From contig JAFXXQ010000029.1 in assembly GCA_017542145.1 (NCBI GenBank), forward strand, positions 1 through 64,000: a stretch of 64,000 nt of DNA, given 5' to 3'. This DNA is from Bacteroidaceae bacterium (GTDB taxonomy: Bacteria > Bacteroidota > Bacteroidia > Bacteroidales > Bacteroidaceae). The notes under the pieces are model-generated. The model saw only the letters and a list, made by a program, of their open reading frames with translations. It made no database searches and was not told the DNA's origin. The translations under genes and the position numbers were made by a program. Positions 44,979 to 54,384 of this stretch are shown piece after piece. Positions within the stretch are counted from its first letter, which is position 1; each line of letters opens with the position of its first letter.

Positions 44979-47099
44979 TTAATCGCCAAAACGCTTGATG
45001 AGGTTGTAGGCGCCATAAAGGCCCAGTTCACCAGCCTTGCTGAGGTCGCGCGTACCCTGCTCGTTCTGACCAAGGAAGAGACGCGCCAGTCCGCGGTTGT
45101 AGTAGGCTTCAGCAAACGAGGGATTCATGGCAATGACCTCATTATAGTCGGCAATAGCGGCGTTGTAATCGTGCATCATAGCGTGGATGTTCGCACGATT
45201 GTACCAAGCATAGGCAAAGTCGGGAGCAAGGTCGATAACCTTACCGAAGTCTGCCAAACAGAGTTGGTAAAAGGTGTACTCGGTGCCGACCGGGGTATTG
45301 TCTGCTGTACCTGTAGCACTCATGAGCTCTTGCGCCTCGTTACTACGGCCTTCAATCTGAGCCTGCTTGTAACGAGCCACGGCACGGTTAAAGTAGGCTA
45401 CCCAGAGACTCCCGTCGGCTGCGATGGCGCTGGAATAGTCTGCAATGGCGCTGATGAGGTCTTGTACGAGATAAAAGTCCAGCCCCCGTGCGAACCAGTG
45501 GACGGCCGTCTGTAGTGCTATGCTGGTAATTCCGTCTTCCTCCCCATCACCCGCCGCTAACTGTGTCACAAGACGCGTCTGCTCGTTGATGTCGGCAAAG
45601 TGGAACGCTATCTGCTCCTCTGTGAGAGGCGATTCAGAAGATGTGACGATGAGTGGACGTGGCAATCCTCCGTTACGGTTCAGAGCATCGAGGTCGTGAT
45701 GGTATGCAACACTACGCGGCAGCCCCGATGACTGCTCGTAGCATGTAGCCACATAAAGCGGCAGCATCTCCACGTGGATGTTACGGTTCTGCACCTTTCC
45801 GCGGTATTCGGAAGCATATTCGTTACCTTCCAAGGCAAGCTCATCGTCAGCAATCACCAGCCGCTTGTATTTCTTGACGTTGCGATCGGACTTGCGGCGG
45901 ACGTCGCTATCCTCCCCCTCATCCTTCTCGTCATCGTCCTGACGGGTGTCGCCTCCGCCCCACGAAGCAAGCTGTGCCTTTAGAAGTACGATACGATCCT
46001 CCTCTGCCAGTTTGCGCCTGCCTAGGCGGTCGCGTACCTCGGCACGGCACTCGTAGCCGTAGAGGAATTTCGGATACTCTGTCAAAACGGCTGTAAAATC
46101 GGACTCGGCTCCCTCGTAATCGCCCGTCTGCATGCGCAGCAGGGCACGGTTGAAAATGGCAATCGTGTTGTCGGGCTCGCGACTGATGACAAAATCGAAA
46201 TCCTCGATAGCGCGGTTATTGTCACCCACTTGAGCACGTAAAAGACCACGATTGTAATGCCCAAGGAAGCTGTTGGCGTCCATGTCAATAGCAATGTCGT
46301 AGTCGCTCATGGCACCGCGCAGGTTCTGCTGGTGATAGCGCGCTAAGGCGCGGTTGATATAGTCGTTCGACGAGGGAATGAGGTGGATGGCATAAGTCAG
46401 GTCCTCCTCAGCTTCAGCATAGCGCTCCTGCTGCATGTAGAGAATCGCCCGCATGGAGTAAGCCGCAGCATTATACTTGTCAACCTTCATGCTCTCGGCG
46501 ATGTCAGCATAGGCTGCCACAGTATCGCGCCGCTGGATGTTGACCTGCGCACGGATGGTAAGTGCTGGTGTATATTTCGGAGCAATGCGATGCAACGTGT
46601 CGAGTACACCGATGGCTTCGTCGAAACGCTCGGTATACCCATAGCAGAGTGCCAAATTGTGCCAAATGCCCTCGTTCTCGGGGTCGAGACGGGCTGCATC
46701 GCGATAGTCGCTGATGGCTCCGTCGAAATATCCCTGCCGCATCCTGGACAGCGCTCTCACCTGATAGCAATCTGCCACGAAAGGATTGCGGTCGATGGCC
46801 TGCGTGCAGTCTGACTCTGCTCCGCCGAAATCGTCGAGATAAAACTTCGCCAGACCACGAAAGAAGTAGGACTCATATAGATAAGGCTTGGCGTTGATAA
46901 CCTGATTGAAATACTGGATGGAGAGAACATAATCCTTGAAGTACAATGCATTCCGCCCCACCATCATCATGTGGTCGGTATTAATTTGTCCTTTTGCTCC
47001 TGCGGAGAACAGAAGAAATAATGAAAAATGAATAATGAAAAATGAAAAACAAACAGCCTTGCTACCAGCACGCCGTATACGAGACATTCGGTTATTCAT
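44979..47099 (-). CDS. Large secreted TPR protein
   Basis: The 706-aa protein has a signal segment (SFFIIHFSLFLLFSAGAKGQ) followed by about ten tetratricopeptide units (NALYFKDYVLSIQYFNQVI, LDPENEGIWHNLALCYGYTE, ESDFTAVLTEYPKFLYGYEC, IADYNEVIAMNPSFAEAYYN). A central acidic linker with DDDEKDEGEDSD splits the repeats into two blocks. It is probably a periplasmic scaffold. Its signal peptide is partly encoded by an AT-rich simple sequence also seen in nearby spacers. It follows def by 31 bp. Confidence 0.88.
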   Translation of the reverse strand: MNNRMSRIRRAGSKAVCFSFFIIHFSLFLLFSAGAKGQINTDHMMMVGRNALYFKDYVLSIQYFNQVINAKPYLYESYFFRGLAKFYLDDFGGAESDCTQAIDRNPFVADCYQVRALSRMRQGYFDGAISDYRDAARLDPENEGIWHNLALCYGYTERFDEAIGVLDTLHRIAPKYTPALTIRAQVNIQRRDTVAAYADIAESMKVDKYNAAAYSMRAILYMQQERYAEAEEDLTYAIHLIPSSNDYINRALARYHQQNLRGAMSDYDIAIDMDANSFLGHYNRGLLRAQVGDNNRAIEDFDFVISREPDNTIAIFNRALLRMQTGDYEGAESDFTAVLTEYPKFLYGYECRAEVRDRLGRRKLAEEDRIVLLKAQLASWGGGDTRQDDDEKDEGEDSDVRRKSDRNVKKYKRLVIADDELALEGNEYASEYRGKVQNRNIHVEMLPLYVATCYEQSSGLPRSVAYHHDLDALNRNGGLPRPLIVTSSESPLTEEQIAFHFADINEQTRLVTQLAAGDGEEDGITSIALQTAVHWFARGLDFYLVQDLISAIADYSSAIAADGSLWVAYFNRAVARYKQAQIEGRSNEAQELMSATGTADNTPVGTEYTFYQLCLADFGKVIDLAPDFAYAWYNRANIHAMMHDYNAAIADYNEVIAMNPSFAEAYYNRGLARLFLGQNEQGTRDLSKAGELGLYGAYNLIKRFGD

Positions 47100-47130
47100 T
47101 TTTCATTCAATAGTTTTTTATTCAAAACGG

Positions 47131-47688
47131 CTACTTTCGCACCGTCTTCACCTTGTAGTCACAATGGGCTTTGCCAGCCAGCAGGGCTTTGAGTTTGCCC
47201 TTGTTCATCTGACGGCGAAGGGGTGAAATGTGGTCAATAAACATACGGCCTTCGAGGTGGTCGAACTCATGTTGCATGACGCGAGCCAGATAGCCCTCCG
47301 CCCATTCGTCGTGTTCCTCGAAATTCTCGTCCATATAGCGAACGTGTACTTTCGTGGGACGTATCACCTTCTCGTGGATGCCAGGCAGACTGAGACAGCC
47401 CTCCTCGAAAACCTCTTCCTCACCCTCCGTTTCCAGAATGTGGGCATTGATGTAAGTTTTTCGGAATTCGGCAAACTCAGGCATATCCTCAGCCAGAGGA
47501 CGGAGGTCGATGATGACAAGGCGGATGGGAAGTCCCACCTGAGGTGCCGCCAAGCCCACGCCATCGGCATGGATAAGTGTCTCCTGCATGTTCTCTATCA
47601 GCTGCGGTAGTTCAGGATAATCGGGGGTGATGTCTTCAGCAACCTTGCGAAGTACAGGTTGACCATAGGTATAAATCGGTAGTATCAT
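47131..47688 (-). CDS. def: Peptide deformylase
   Basis: The 185-aa metalloenzyme removes the formyl group from nascent proteins. It has all three motifs: [17 protein letters not shown] and QHEFDHLEG (metal ligands Cys, His, His). It lies 7 bp after ruvX. Confidence 0.97.
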   Translation of the reverse strand: MILPIYTYGQPVLRKVAEDITPDYPELPQLIENMQETLIHADGVGLAAPQVGLPIRLVIIDLRPLAEDMPEFAEFRKTYINAHILETEGEEEVFEEGCLSLPGIHEKVIRPTKVHVRYMDENFEEHDEWAEGYLARVMQHEFDHLEGRMFIDHISPLRRQMNKGKLKALLAGKAHCDYKVKTVRK

Positions 47689-47695
47689 GTTTTTT

Positions 47696-48142
47696 TTACT
47701 CTTTTTGACATTTGCTATTTACTTTTTTGAAACGAAGGGAATCCATATAACTTTGGAGGATGATGGTAGCGCTGATTTCATCGACGAGGGCTTTGTTCTG
47801 ACGTGCTTTCTTGTGAAGGCCGCCGTCTATCATGGCTCGATGAGCAAGCACGGAGGTAAAACGCTCATCGACATATTCCACGGGTACGTCGGGCAGCAAT
47901 TTGCGCAGGCGATTCACGAAGGGCGTGATGCGGCGCATGTTCTCCGAATCCTCTCCACTCATCTGTGTCGGCTTTCCGACGATGATGCGCTCTACAGGTT
48001 CCTTGCAGACATAGTCCATAATGAAAGCCTCCAGACGTGGCGTCTCCACCGTCGTGAGTCCGTTTGCAATCAGCTGCATTGGGTCTGTCACCGCCAGACC
48101 CGTCCGCGCCTTGCCGTAGTCGATAGCCAGAATCCTTGCCAC
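47696..48142 (-). CDS. ruvX: RuvX/YqgF-type Holliday junction resolvase-like nuclease
   Basis: The 148-aa RNase H-fold protein carries [11 protein letters not shown] at the start and [10 protein letters not shown] toward the C-terminus, typical of YqgF/RuvX, implicated in rRNA processing or Holliday-junction resolution. It starts 16 bp after the small membrane protein at 48159. Confidence 0.95.
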   Translation of the reverse strand: MARILAIDYGKARTGLAVTDPMQLIANGLTTVETPRLEAFIMDYVCKEPVERIIVGKPTQMSGEDSENMRRITPFVNRLRKLLPDVPVEYVDERFTSVLAHRAMIDGGLHKKARQNKALVDEISATIILQSYMDSLRFKKVNSKCQKE

Positions 48143-48158
48143 TTGCTCTGACGCTAAA

Positions 48159-48311
48159 CTATTGTATGTACTTCAGGCTTACGATGTATAGTCCGACAAC
48201 CACAGCCAGCAGCAATAGCCACACCCAGATGGGAAACCCCGTCCAACGACGCCGTTTCGCGGGCTTCCGGAACGATATTCTCTTCTCTTCGTTTGCTTCG
48301 TTCGATTCCAT
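48159..48311 (-). CDS. 50-aa single-pass membrane protein
   Basis: From the ATG at 48311 the frame encodes 50 residues: a charged N-terminus (MESNEANEEKRISFRKPAKR), then RRWTG and one hydrophobic helix (FPIWVWLLLLAVVVGLYIV). A basic cytoplasmic N-terminus before one helix suggests a tail-anchored or single-pass inner-membrane protein. It is too short for the usual cutoffs but lies 16 bp before ruvX on the same strand, so it probably opens the ruvX-def-TPR operon. Family unknown. Confidence 0.6.
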   Translation of the reverse strand: MESNEANEEKRISFRKPAKRRRWTGFPIWVWLLLLAVVVGLYIVSLKYIQ

Positions 48312-48598
48312 TTTTATCGTCATTTTAAGAAAAACGCGGTAAAATTACGAATATTTTTTGAGAACTACGGGATTCTTGCTACTTTTGCTCCTAAATTTAT
48401 TATTAATTAATGGAACTATGCGGAATTTTACTTCTTTTTTACTCATGTTGCCGACTGTCGGTAATTGCCAATGCAGATATAGTCTACAAGGTTTAGGGTA
48501 AAAAAGAATAACGCCGCAATTATGCAAAGAGGGGAAAGAACGCGCACTACATCTTCAGACTATCCTTATCTATTCCGTTCCACACATCACTTTTTACA

Positions 48599-48703
48599 GA
48601 ATAGGCGAATAAATTCTCAGAATAGGCGAATAAATTGCCAGAGCAGGCAAATAAAAAAATAGAGTAGGCAAATAAAATCGCTAAGCAGGCTATTCATGAT
48701 AGC
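48599..48703 (+). repeat. 21-bp tandem array, 5 units (array D)
   Basis: Units start at 48599, 48620, 48641, 48662 and 48683. GGC sits at the same offset in every one (48604, 48625, 48646, 48667, 48688); most continue GGCRAATAAA. Units 1 and 2 differ at three positions, so this is the best-conserved array. The consensus is the same as in arrays A (5296) and E (59169, inverted). Confidence 0.85.
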
Positions 48704-48885
48704 AACTTTATTTCTCCATAAAGGACAGTCCCGTTTCGCAAAAAAGAAAGCACAGTATTATCCATTTCCTTCAACCTTGGATACGATGTAAAAAGAATAG
48801 TTTCCGGAAAGCAGGCTCAAACGGCCCTCTCGAATGGGGGTTAGAAAAAAAAGTTTCCAAAAAGAAAAATTGTTTGTTTTTTCTT

Positions 48886-48915
48886 TTGCAGATTTCGGAA
48901 AACATTCTACCTTTG
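48886..48915 (+). promoter_or_regulatory. Promoter of nrdDG
   Basis: TTG at 48886-48888, 19-bp spacer, TACCTTTG at 48908-48915. The leader to the ATG at 49022 is about 100 nt. Confidence 0.75.
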
Positions 48916-49021
48916 TAGCCGTTTTTGCGCCGCAAGACAAAGAATGTCCTTTGCAGGCTGTAATAACACCTGAAAAAGCAATAGTTTAACCATAAAAAAT
49001 AACAGAAATAAAACCGAAACC

Positions 49022-51172
49022 ATGAGCAGTTCAGAACTGAAAATCGTGAAAAGGAACGGCGTTACCGTGCCGTTCTCCATTGAGAAAATCAAAAACGCCG
49101 TCCGAAAAGCATTCCTTTCGGTCGGCACGTTTGCCACCGAAGAAGACCTCACCAACATCCTCGCGCGCGTAAATATCAGTAATGGTATGAGCGTGGAGGA
49201 AATCCAGAACCAAGTAGAAGTGGCGCTGATGGCAGAGAAGTACTTTGCTGTGGCCAAGAGTTACATGCTCTATCGCCAGCACCATACCGAGGACCGCGAG
49301 ACGGTGGAGAAGCTGAACTTCCTTACTGGCTACGTCGATGCCGCCAACGCTGCTACCGGCAGTAAGTTCGACGCCAACGCCAACGTGGAGAACAAGAACA
49401 TAGCCACCCTCATCAGCGAATTACCCAAACAGAGCTTCATCCGCCTGAACCGCCGTCTTCTCACCGACCGCCTGCGCGAGATGTATGGCCGCGAACTGCC
49501 CGACAAGTATTTGCGTCTGCTCAACCAACACTTCATCTATAAAAACGATGAAACCAGCCTCGCCAACTACTGTGCCTCAATCACCATGTACCCCTGGCTG
49601 CTGGAGGGACTTAGGCCCCTGGGCGGCATCTCCACAGCCCCCACCAACCTCAAGTCATTCTGCGGCGGTTTTGTCAACATGGTGTTCATGGTCTCCAGCA
49701 TGCTCAGCGGCGCCTGCGCCACGCCTGAGTTCCTGATGTACATGAACTACTTCATCGGCAAGGAATACGGCGAGGATTACTACCTCCACGCCAACGATGT
49801 CGTTGACCTCTCGAAGAAACAGCGCACCATCGACAATGTCATCTGTGACGGTTTCCAGCAGGTTGTTTACACCCTCAACCAGCCCGCCGGCGCACGCAAC
49901 TACCAGAGCGTCTTCTGGAATATCTCCTACTACGACCGCTACTACTTCGAGAGCCTATTCGGCGAGTTCCGCTTCCCCGACGGCTCGAAGCCCCATTGGG
50001 AGTCTCTCAGCTGGCTGCAGAAGCGTTTTATGAAATGGTTCAACAAGGAGCGCACGAAGGCCGTCCTCACCTTCCCCGTCGAGACCATGGCCCTGCTCAG
50101 CAAGGACGGCGACGTGATGGATACCGAATGGGGCGACTTCACCGCCGAAATGTACTCCGAGGGTCACTCCTTCTTCACCTACATCAGCGATAATGCCGAC
50201 TCGCTCTCCTCGTGCTGTCGTCTGCGTAACGAGATTCAGGACAATGGTTTCAGCTACACCCTTGGTGCCGGCGGCGTCAGCACCGGTTCGAAAAGCGTCC
50301 TCACTATCAACCTCAACCGCTGTATCCAATATGCCGTCCGTGGCGGACTCAACTACATGGACTACCTCGAGGAAATTGTCGACCTCGTACACAAGGTACA
50401 ACTCGGCTATAACGAGAACCTCAAAGAGCTCGACCGCAAAGGCATGCTCCCCCTCTTTACCACGGGCTACATCAACCTCTCGCGCCAGTACCTCACCATC
50501 GGCGTTAACGGCCTAGTGGAGGCTGCGGAATTCCTCGGCATCACCATCAACGACAACCCTGAGTACGAACGCTTCGTGCAGGATGTGCTTGGGCTCATCG
50601 AGCGCTACAACAAAAAGTACCGTAAGAAGGACGTCCTCTTCAACTGCGAAATGATCCCCGCTGAGAACGTCGGTGTAAAGCACGCCAAGTGGGATCGCGA
50701 GGACGGATACCAAGTGCCGCGTGATTGCTACAACTCGTACTTCTATATCGTCGAGGACACCACGCTGAACGTGCTTGACAAGTTCCGCCTGCACGGACGC
50801 CGCTACGTCGAGCATCTCACGGGTGGCTCGGCCCTCCACTGCAACCTCGAAAGCCACCTCTCACGGGCACAATATCGCCAGCTGCTGCGCGTAGCTGCCA
50901 TCGAGGGATGCAACTACTTCACTTTCAACATTCCCAACACCCTCTGCAACGACTGCGGCCATATCGACAAGCGCTACCTCAAGGAATGCCCCTGCTGCCA
51001 CAGCACCGACGTGGACTATCTCACCCGCATCATTGGCTACATGAAGCGCGTCAGCAACTTCTCCCTCCCCCGCCAGCAGGAGGCAGCCCGCCGCTACTAC
51101 GCCAGTAGGGACAAAGCTCCCCAGGCAGTCATGGCGGAGGCAGAGGCTGAAGCGGAAGCTGTATTATGTTAA
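49022..51172 (+). CDS. nrdD: Anaerobic (class III) ribonucleoside-triphosphate reductase
   Basis: The 716-aa enzyme makes deoxyribonucleotides without oxygen. An N-terminal ATP-cone (about 5-90, LKIVKRNGVTVPFSIEKI) gives allosteric control. The C-terminus has the zinc cysteines CNDCGHIDKRYLKECPCC and the glycyl-radical loop RIIGYM. The radical is generated by NrdG, encoded next with a 7-bp overlap. High-GC codon usage in the second half. Confidence 0.95.
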   Translation: MSSSELKIVKRNGVTVPFSIEKIKNAVRKAFLSVGTFATEEDLTNILARVNISNGMSVEEIQNQVEVALMAEKYFAVAKSYMLYRQHHTEDRETVEKLNFLTGYVDAANAATGSKFDANANVENKNIATLISELPKQSFIRLNRRLLTDRLREMYGRELPDKYLRLLNQHFIYKNDETSLANYCASITMYPWLLEGLRPLGGISTAPTNLKSFCGGFVNMVFMVSSMLSGACATPEFLMYMNYFIGKEYGEDYYLHANDVVDLSKKQRTIDNVICDGFQQVVYTLNQPAGARNYQSVFWNISYYDRYYFESLFGEFRFPDGSKPHWESLSWLQKRFMKWFNKERTKAVLTFPVETMALLSKDGDVMDTEWGDFTAEMYSEGHSFFTYISDNADSLSSCCRLRNEIQDNGFSYTLGAGGVSTGSKSVLTINLNRCIQYAVRGGLNYMDYLEEIVDLVHKVQLGYNENLKELDRKGMLPLFTTGYINLSRQYLTIGVNGLVEAAEFLGITINDNPEYERFVQDVLGLIERYNKKYRKKDVLFNCEMIPAENVGVKHAKWDREDGYQVPRDCYNSYFYIVEDTTLNVLDKFRLHGRRYVEHLTGGSALHCNLESHLSRAQYRQLLRVAAIEGCNYFTFNIPNTLCNDCGHIDKRYLKECPCCHSTDVDYLTRIIGYMKRVSNFSLPRQQEAARRYYASRDKAPQAVMAEAEAEAEAVLC

Positions 51173-51690
51173 AATACGTTGACTACGATATTGTCTTCGA
51201 CGAGGTTCCGGACGAAGTGGCACTGGCCGTCAGCCTTTCCCTTTGTCCGAACCATTGCGAAGGTTGCCACAGCCCCTATCTGCGTCAGGACATTGGCGAG
51301 GAGCTTACCTTGGAGCGCCTCGCCTCCATTATCCGCTGCTACCGCAGTGGCATCACCTGTCTCTGCCTGATGGGCGGTGATGGTGACACACACTCCTTGG
51401 AACAACTTGCTCGCTCGCTCCGCACCGCTTTCCCCACCCTGCGTCTTGCCTGGTATTCTGGCCGTCAGCAACTGCCCGAGAGCATGGACGTCACTATTTG
51501 GGACTACGTCAAACTAGGCCCTTACATCCCCAAACTGGGTCCCCTCACCAGCCCCACCACCAACCAGCGTCTCTACCGCATCCTTTCCGATTCCACCCTC
51601 GACGACCTCACCCCTCGCTTTTGGAGGGATAAAACCAGCAACGGGAAGATTGAGGCAACAGTTCCCCTGAAAACTTTATTAAACCCATAA
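51166..51690 (+). CDS. nrdG: Anaerobic ribonucleotide reductase activating protein
   Basis: The 174-aa radical-SAM enzyme has CPNHCEGC (CxxxCxxC) for the 4Fe-4S cluster and the short NrdG layout. It uses AdoMet to set the glycyl radical on NrdD. Start is embedded in the end of nrdD, implying coupled translation. Confidence 0.93.
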   Translation: MLKYVDYDIVFDEVPDEVALAVSLSLCPNHCEGCHSPYLRQDIGEELTLERLASIIRCYRSGITCLCLMGGDGDTHSLEQLARSLRTAFPTLRLAWYSGRQQLPESMDVTIWDYVKLGPYIPKLGPLTSPTTNQRLYRILSDSTLDDLTPRFWRDKTSNGKIEATVPLKTLLNP

Positions 51691-51706
51691 AGACAATGAA
51701 AAAACA

Positions 51707-53191
51707 ATGAAAAAAAACATATCGCACCTTCTTCTCTTCTGTTTCCTTGCGGACGCGGCAATCAGCATTATTGGCTGCACAAAAAAAGCTGATGTCCCTG
51801 CCCCATACGGTGCTGTGCCAACGGCGCGTCAATTGGCATGGCATGACATGCAGATGTATGCTTTTATCCATTTCACCACTACCACTTACCGCGATGTGGA
51901 ATGGGGCTATGGCGACGCAGCGCCTGACGAGTTCCAGCCTACCCGCTTTAACCCCCGCCAATGGGTAGAGGTGCTGAAGGCTGCTGGAATGAAGGGAGTG
52001 ATACTCACCGCAAAGCATCATGACGGTTTCTGCCTATGGCCCAGTCAGCTGACGGACTATAGTGTGGCCTATAGCTCGTGGATGGAGGGCAAGGGCGACG
52101 TCGTGGGGGCGCTCTCGAAGGAGGCCGCACGTGCCGGACTGAAGTTCGGTGTCTACCTCTCGCCCTGGGATCGCCACGACTTGCGCTACGGCACACCCGC
52201 CTACGTCAACTATTTCCGCGGGCAGCTGCGCGAACTGCTCACTCAGTACGGCCCCATCTTCGAGGTCTGGCAGGACGGTGCCAACGGTGGCGACGGCTAC
52301 TACGGCGGCCTCTGCGAACGGCGCATCATCGATAACCGCACCTACTACGACTGGGCCACCACCGACACCCTCATTCGCGAGCTCCAGCCCATGGCCTGCA
52401 TTTTCAGCGACGGCGGTCCCGACACCCGCTGGTGCGGCAACGAGAGCGGATCTGTCGGCGACCCCAACTGGGCCACACTCAACCGCGACAAATATGCTCC
52501 CGGCCGAGCTGACAACCGCGGTTTGCAGCATGGCGATGTCGGAGGTAGCCACTGGGTACCCGCCGAGGTCGATGTTTCCATCCGTCCAGGATGGTTCTAC
52601 CACCAGCGTGAGGACGACCGAGTGAAGAGCGTTGCTCAACTCATGGATATCTATTACACCTCCGTAGGCCGCGGCTCGAACCTCATCCTTAACGTTCCTC
52701 CCACTAAGGATGGCCTTATCCACCCCACCGACTCAGCTCGTCTCATAGCCTTCGGCAAGGCGCTTCAGCGTGAGTTTAGCCGTCCGTTGAAGACGAATGC
52801 CATCAAGTCGCTGCGAGCATCCAGCGTACTCCGCGGTTTCCCCGCCCGCCTAGTGCTTGATGCTGACAATCAAACTTTCTGGGGCACGAATGACGATGTT
52901 CGTGAGGCTACGCTAACGATGACGTTGCACCGCCCCACGACCCTCTACTGCCTCCGTCTGCGCGAGCCCATCCGCCTCGGCCAACGCATTGACCATTTCT
53001 GCGTCGAAGCCCTCGCCCCTTCAGGTGAGTGGAAGCTCGTTGCCGAAGGCACTACCATCGGGCCGCAGCGCATCCTGCGCCTGTCCGAAGGCACCGAGGC
53101 TAGTGCCATCCGCCTCACCGTAGGTAGTGCCGAAGCTTGCCCCCTGCTCAGCGAAGTGCAGTTCTTCCTCCCTCCTGAAGCCGACGAATGA
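51707..53191 (+). CDS. GH29 alpha-L-fucosidase, lipoprotein
   Basis: The 494-aa protein has a lipoprotein-type signal (ISIIGC, Cys near residue 24) and the GH29 core: WHDMQMYAFIHFTTTTY, AKHHDGFCLWPSQLTDYS, YGPIFEVWQDGANG around the nucleophile aspartate and YYTSVGRGSNLILNVPP. A C-terminal discoidin-like (F5/8) domain covers the last ~100 residues. It would remove terminal fucose from host or plant glycans. It overlaps the next gene by 4 bp. Confidence 0.92.
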   Translation: MKKNISHLLLFCFLADAAISIIGCTKKADVPAPYGAVPTARQLAWHDMQMYAFIHFTTTTYRDVEWGYGDAAPDEFQPTRFNPRQWVEVLKAAGMKGVILTAKHHDGFCLWPSQLTDYSVAYSSWMEGKGDVVGALSKEAARAGLKFGVYLSPWDRHDLRYGTPAYVNYFRGQLRELLTQYGPIFEVWQDGANGGDGYYGGLCERRIIDNRTYYDWATTDTLIRELQPMACIFSDGGPDTRWCGNESGSVGDPNWATLNRDKYAPGRADNRGLQHGDVGGSHWVPAEVDVSIRPGWFYHQREDDRVKSVAQLMDIYYTSVGRGSNLILNVPPTKDGLIHPTDSARLIAFGKALQREFSRPLKTNAIKSLRASSVLRGFPARLVLDADNQTFWGTNDDVREATLTMTLHRPTTLYCLRLREPIRLGQRIDHFCVEALAPSGEWKLVAEGTTIGPQRILRLSEGTEASAIRLTVGSAEACPLLSEVQFFLPPEADE

Positions 53192-54249
53192 TCTCCCCTG
53201 TCCGTGTCATCGCATGTACCGCCATGGTCATACTGCAGGGTTGTCTATGGTTTCCGCTGACAGTATCGGCCCAATCATCCGCCATTCCACTGCGTATCGG
53301 TTTTTTCAACGCGGAGAATCTTTTTGATTGTCAGCACGACAGCCTGACGGACGACTTCGAGTTCCTGCCTGATGGACGTCGGCGCTGGACCCCTGCCCGC
53401 TACCAGACGAAATTGCGCCGCGTGGCAGAAGTCATTGCCTCGATGGGCGATGACGAAGTGCCCGCAATCGTCGGCCTCTGCGAAGTGGAGAACGACCGCT
53501 GCCTCACCGACCTGACGCGGCACTCACCCCTTCATGCGGCAGCCTACAGCTATGTGATGTCACATGGCGACGACCCGCGCGGCATTGACGTCGCCCTGCT
53601 CTATCGTCCTGCCCTCTTCCATCCATTCTGTGCCGATGAGCATGCCGTTTCTGTGCGTGCCATTCATCGCAATGCTCATGCCCGTCCCGTGCTCCACGTC
53701 AGCGGAAGGCTCCCCACTGGCGACACCCTCGATGTCCTCGTCTGCCACTGGCCCAGCCGTCTTGGCGGCACGCGCGCCTCAGAGCCTCTGCGCAGTGTGG
53801 TAGCCTCTGTGGTGCAAGCAGTGTGCGACTCGCTGCAGACCGTACGTACCAAAGCGCTGCTCCTCGTCATGGGCGACTTCAATGAGCCTCCTTCGGGACA
53901 TGCCGTTGCCCAGCTGGAGGGGGGCTCTCACCTCGTCAACCTTGCCCGCACAGCGCAACCCATGTACCCTCCAAAGAGAAACTCCGACTGCCAAGGCACC
54001 TACCGCTACAAAGGCCGTTGGGAAAAGCTCGATCAAATGCTCGTCAGCCCTGCTTTGGCAGCCTGTATCCCTGCGGCCAATATTACCAATGCCCCTTTCC
54101 TTACCATCTACAACGCCCCGTTCCTGTTGGAGCATGAGCCCGTCTATGGAGGATTGCGTCCCCGCCGTACCTTCCTCGGCCTGCGCTACCGTTCCGGCTA
54201 CAGCGACCACCTGCCCATCTTTGCCGACTTCCTTTTCCCGCTGGATTAG
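53188..54249 (+). CDS. Endonuclease/exonuclease/phosphatase-family hydrolase, secreted
   Basis: The 353-aa protein has a signal segment and the EEP fold: FFNAENLFD, GLCEVENDRCL, VMGDFNEPPSG and YSDHLPIFADF with the catalytic His. Such proteins are DNases or phosphodiesterases; the substrate is unknown. It overlaps the fucosidase by 4 bp, so is co-translated. Confidence 0.88.
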   Translation: MISPVRVIACTAMVILQGCLWFPLTVSAQSSAIPLRIGFFNAENLFDCQHDSLTDDFEFLPDGRRRWTPARYQTKLRRVAEVIASMGDDEVPAIVGLCEVENDRCLTDLTRHSPLHAAAYSYVMSHGDDPRGIDVALLYRPALFHPFCADEHAVSVRAIHRNAHARPVLHVSGRLPTGDTLDVLVCHWPSRLGGTRASEPLRSVVASVVQAVCDSLQTVRTKALLLVMGDFNEPPSGHAVAQLEGGSHLVNLARTAQPMYPPKRNSDCQGTYRYKGRWEKLDQMLVSPALAACIPAANITNAPFLTIYNAPFLLEHEPVYGGLRPRRTFLGLRYRSGYSDHLPIFADFLFPLD

Positions 54250-54384
54250 TTACGCTTTTTACAAATTGAAGATTTCTCTGCCTATATATTTATTAGCACG
54301 TAGAAGGACGAAGAGTCAACCTATCGAGGTACGATATGTATGCAGAGGAATATTTGCCAAAACGTAGCAGTGTAGCAACACCCA

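Larger units (their letters stand above)
48312..49021. other. Long divergent intergenic region upstream of nrdD
   Basis: It holds a TACTTTTG box at 48379-48386, a 28-codon frame starting at the ATG at 48409, the 21-bp array D (48599-48703) and the nrdD promoter (48886-48915). The 28-codon frame has a hydrophobic stretch with two cysteines (LLLFYSCC) but is too short to judge. Confidence 0.55.

Noticed and set aside
48599..48703. CRISPR array
   Set aside because: The 21-bp units are contiguous with no unique spacers between conserved repeats, and no cas genes are present.
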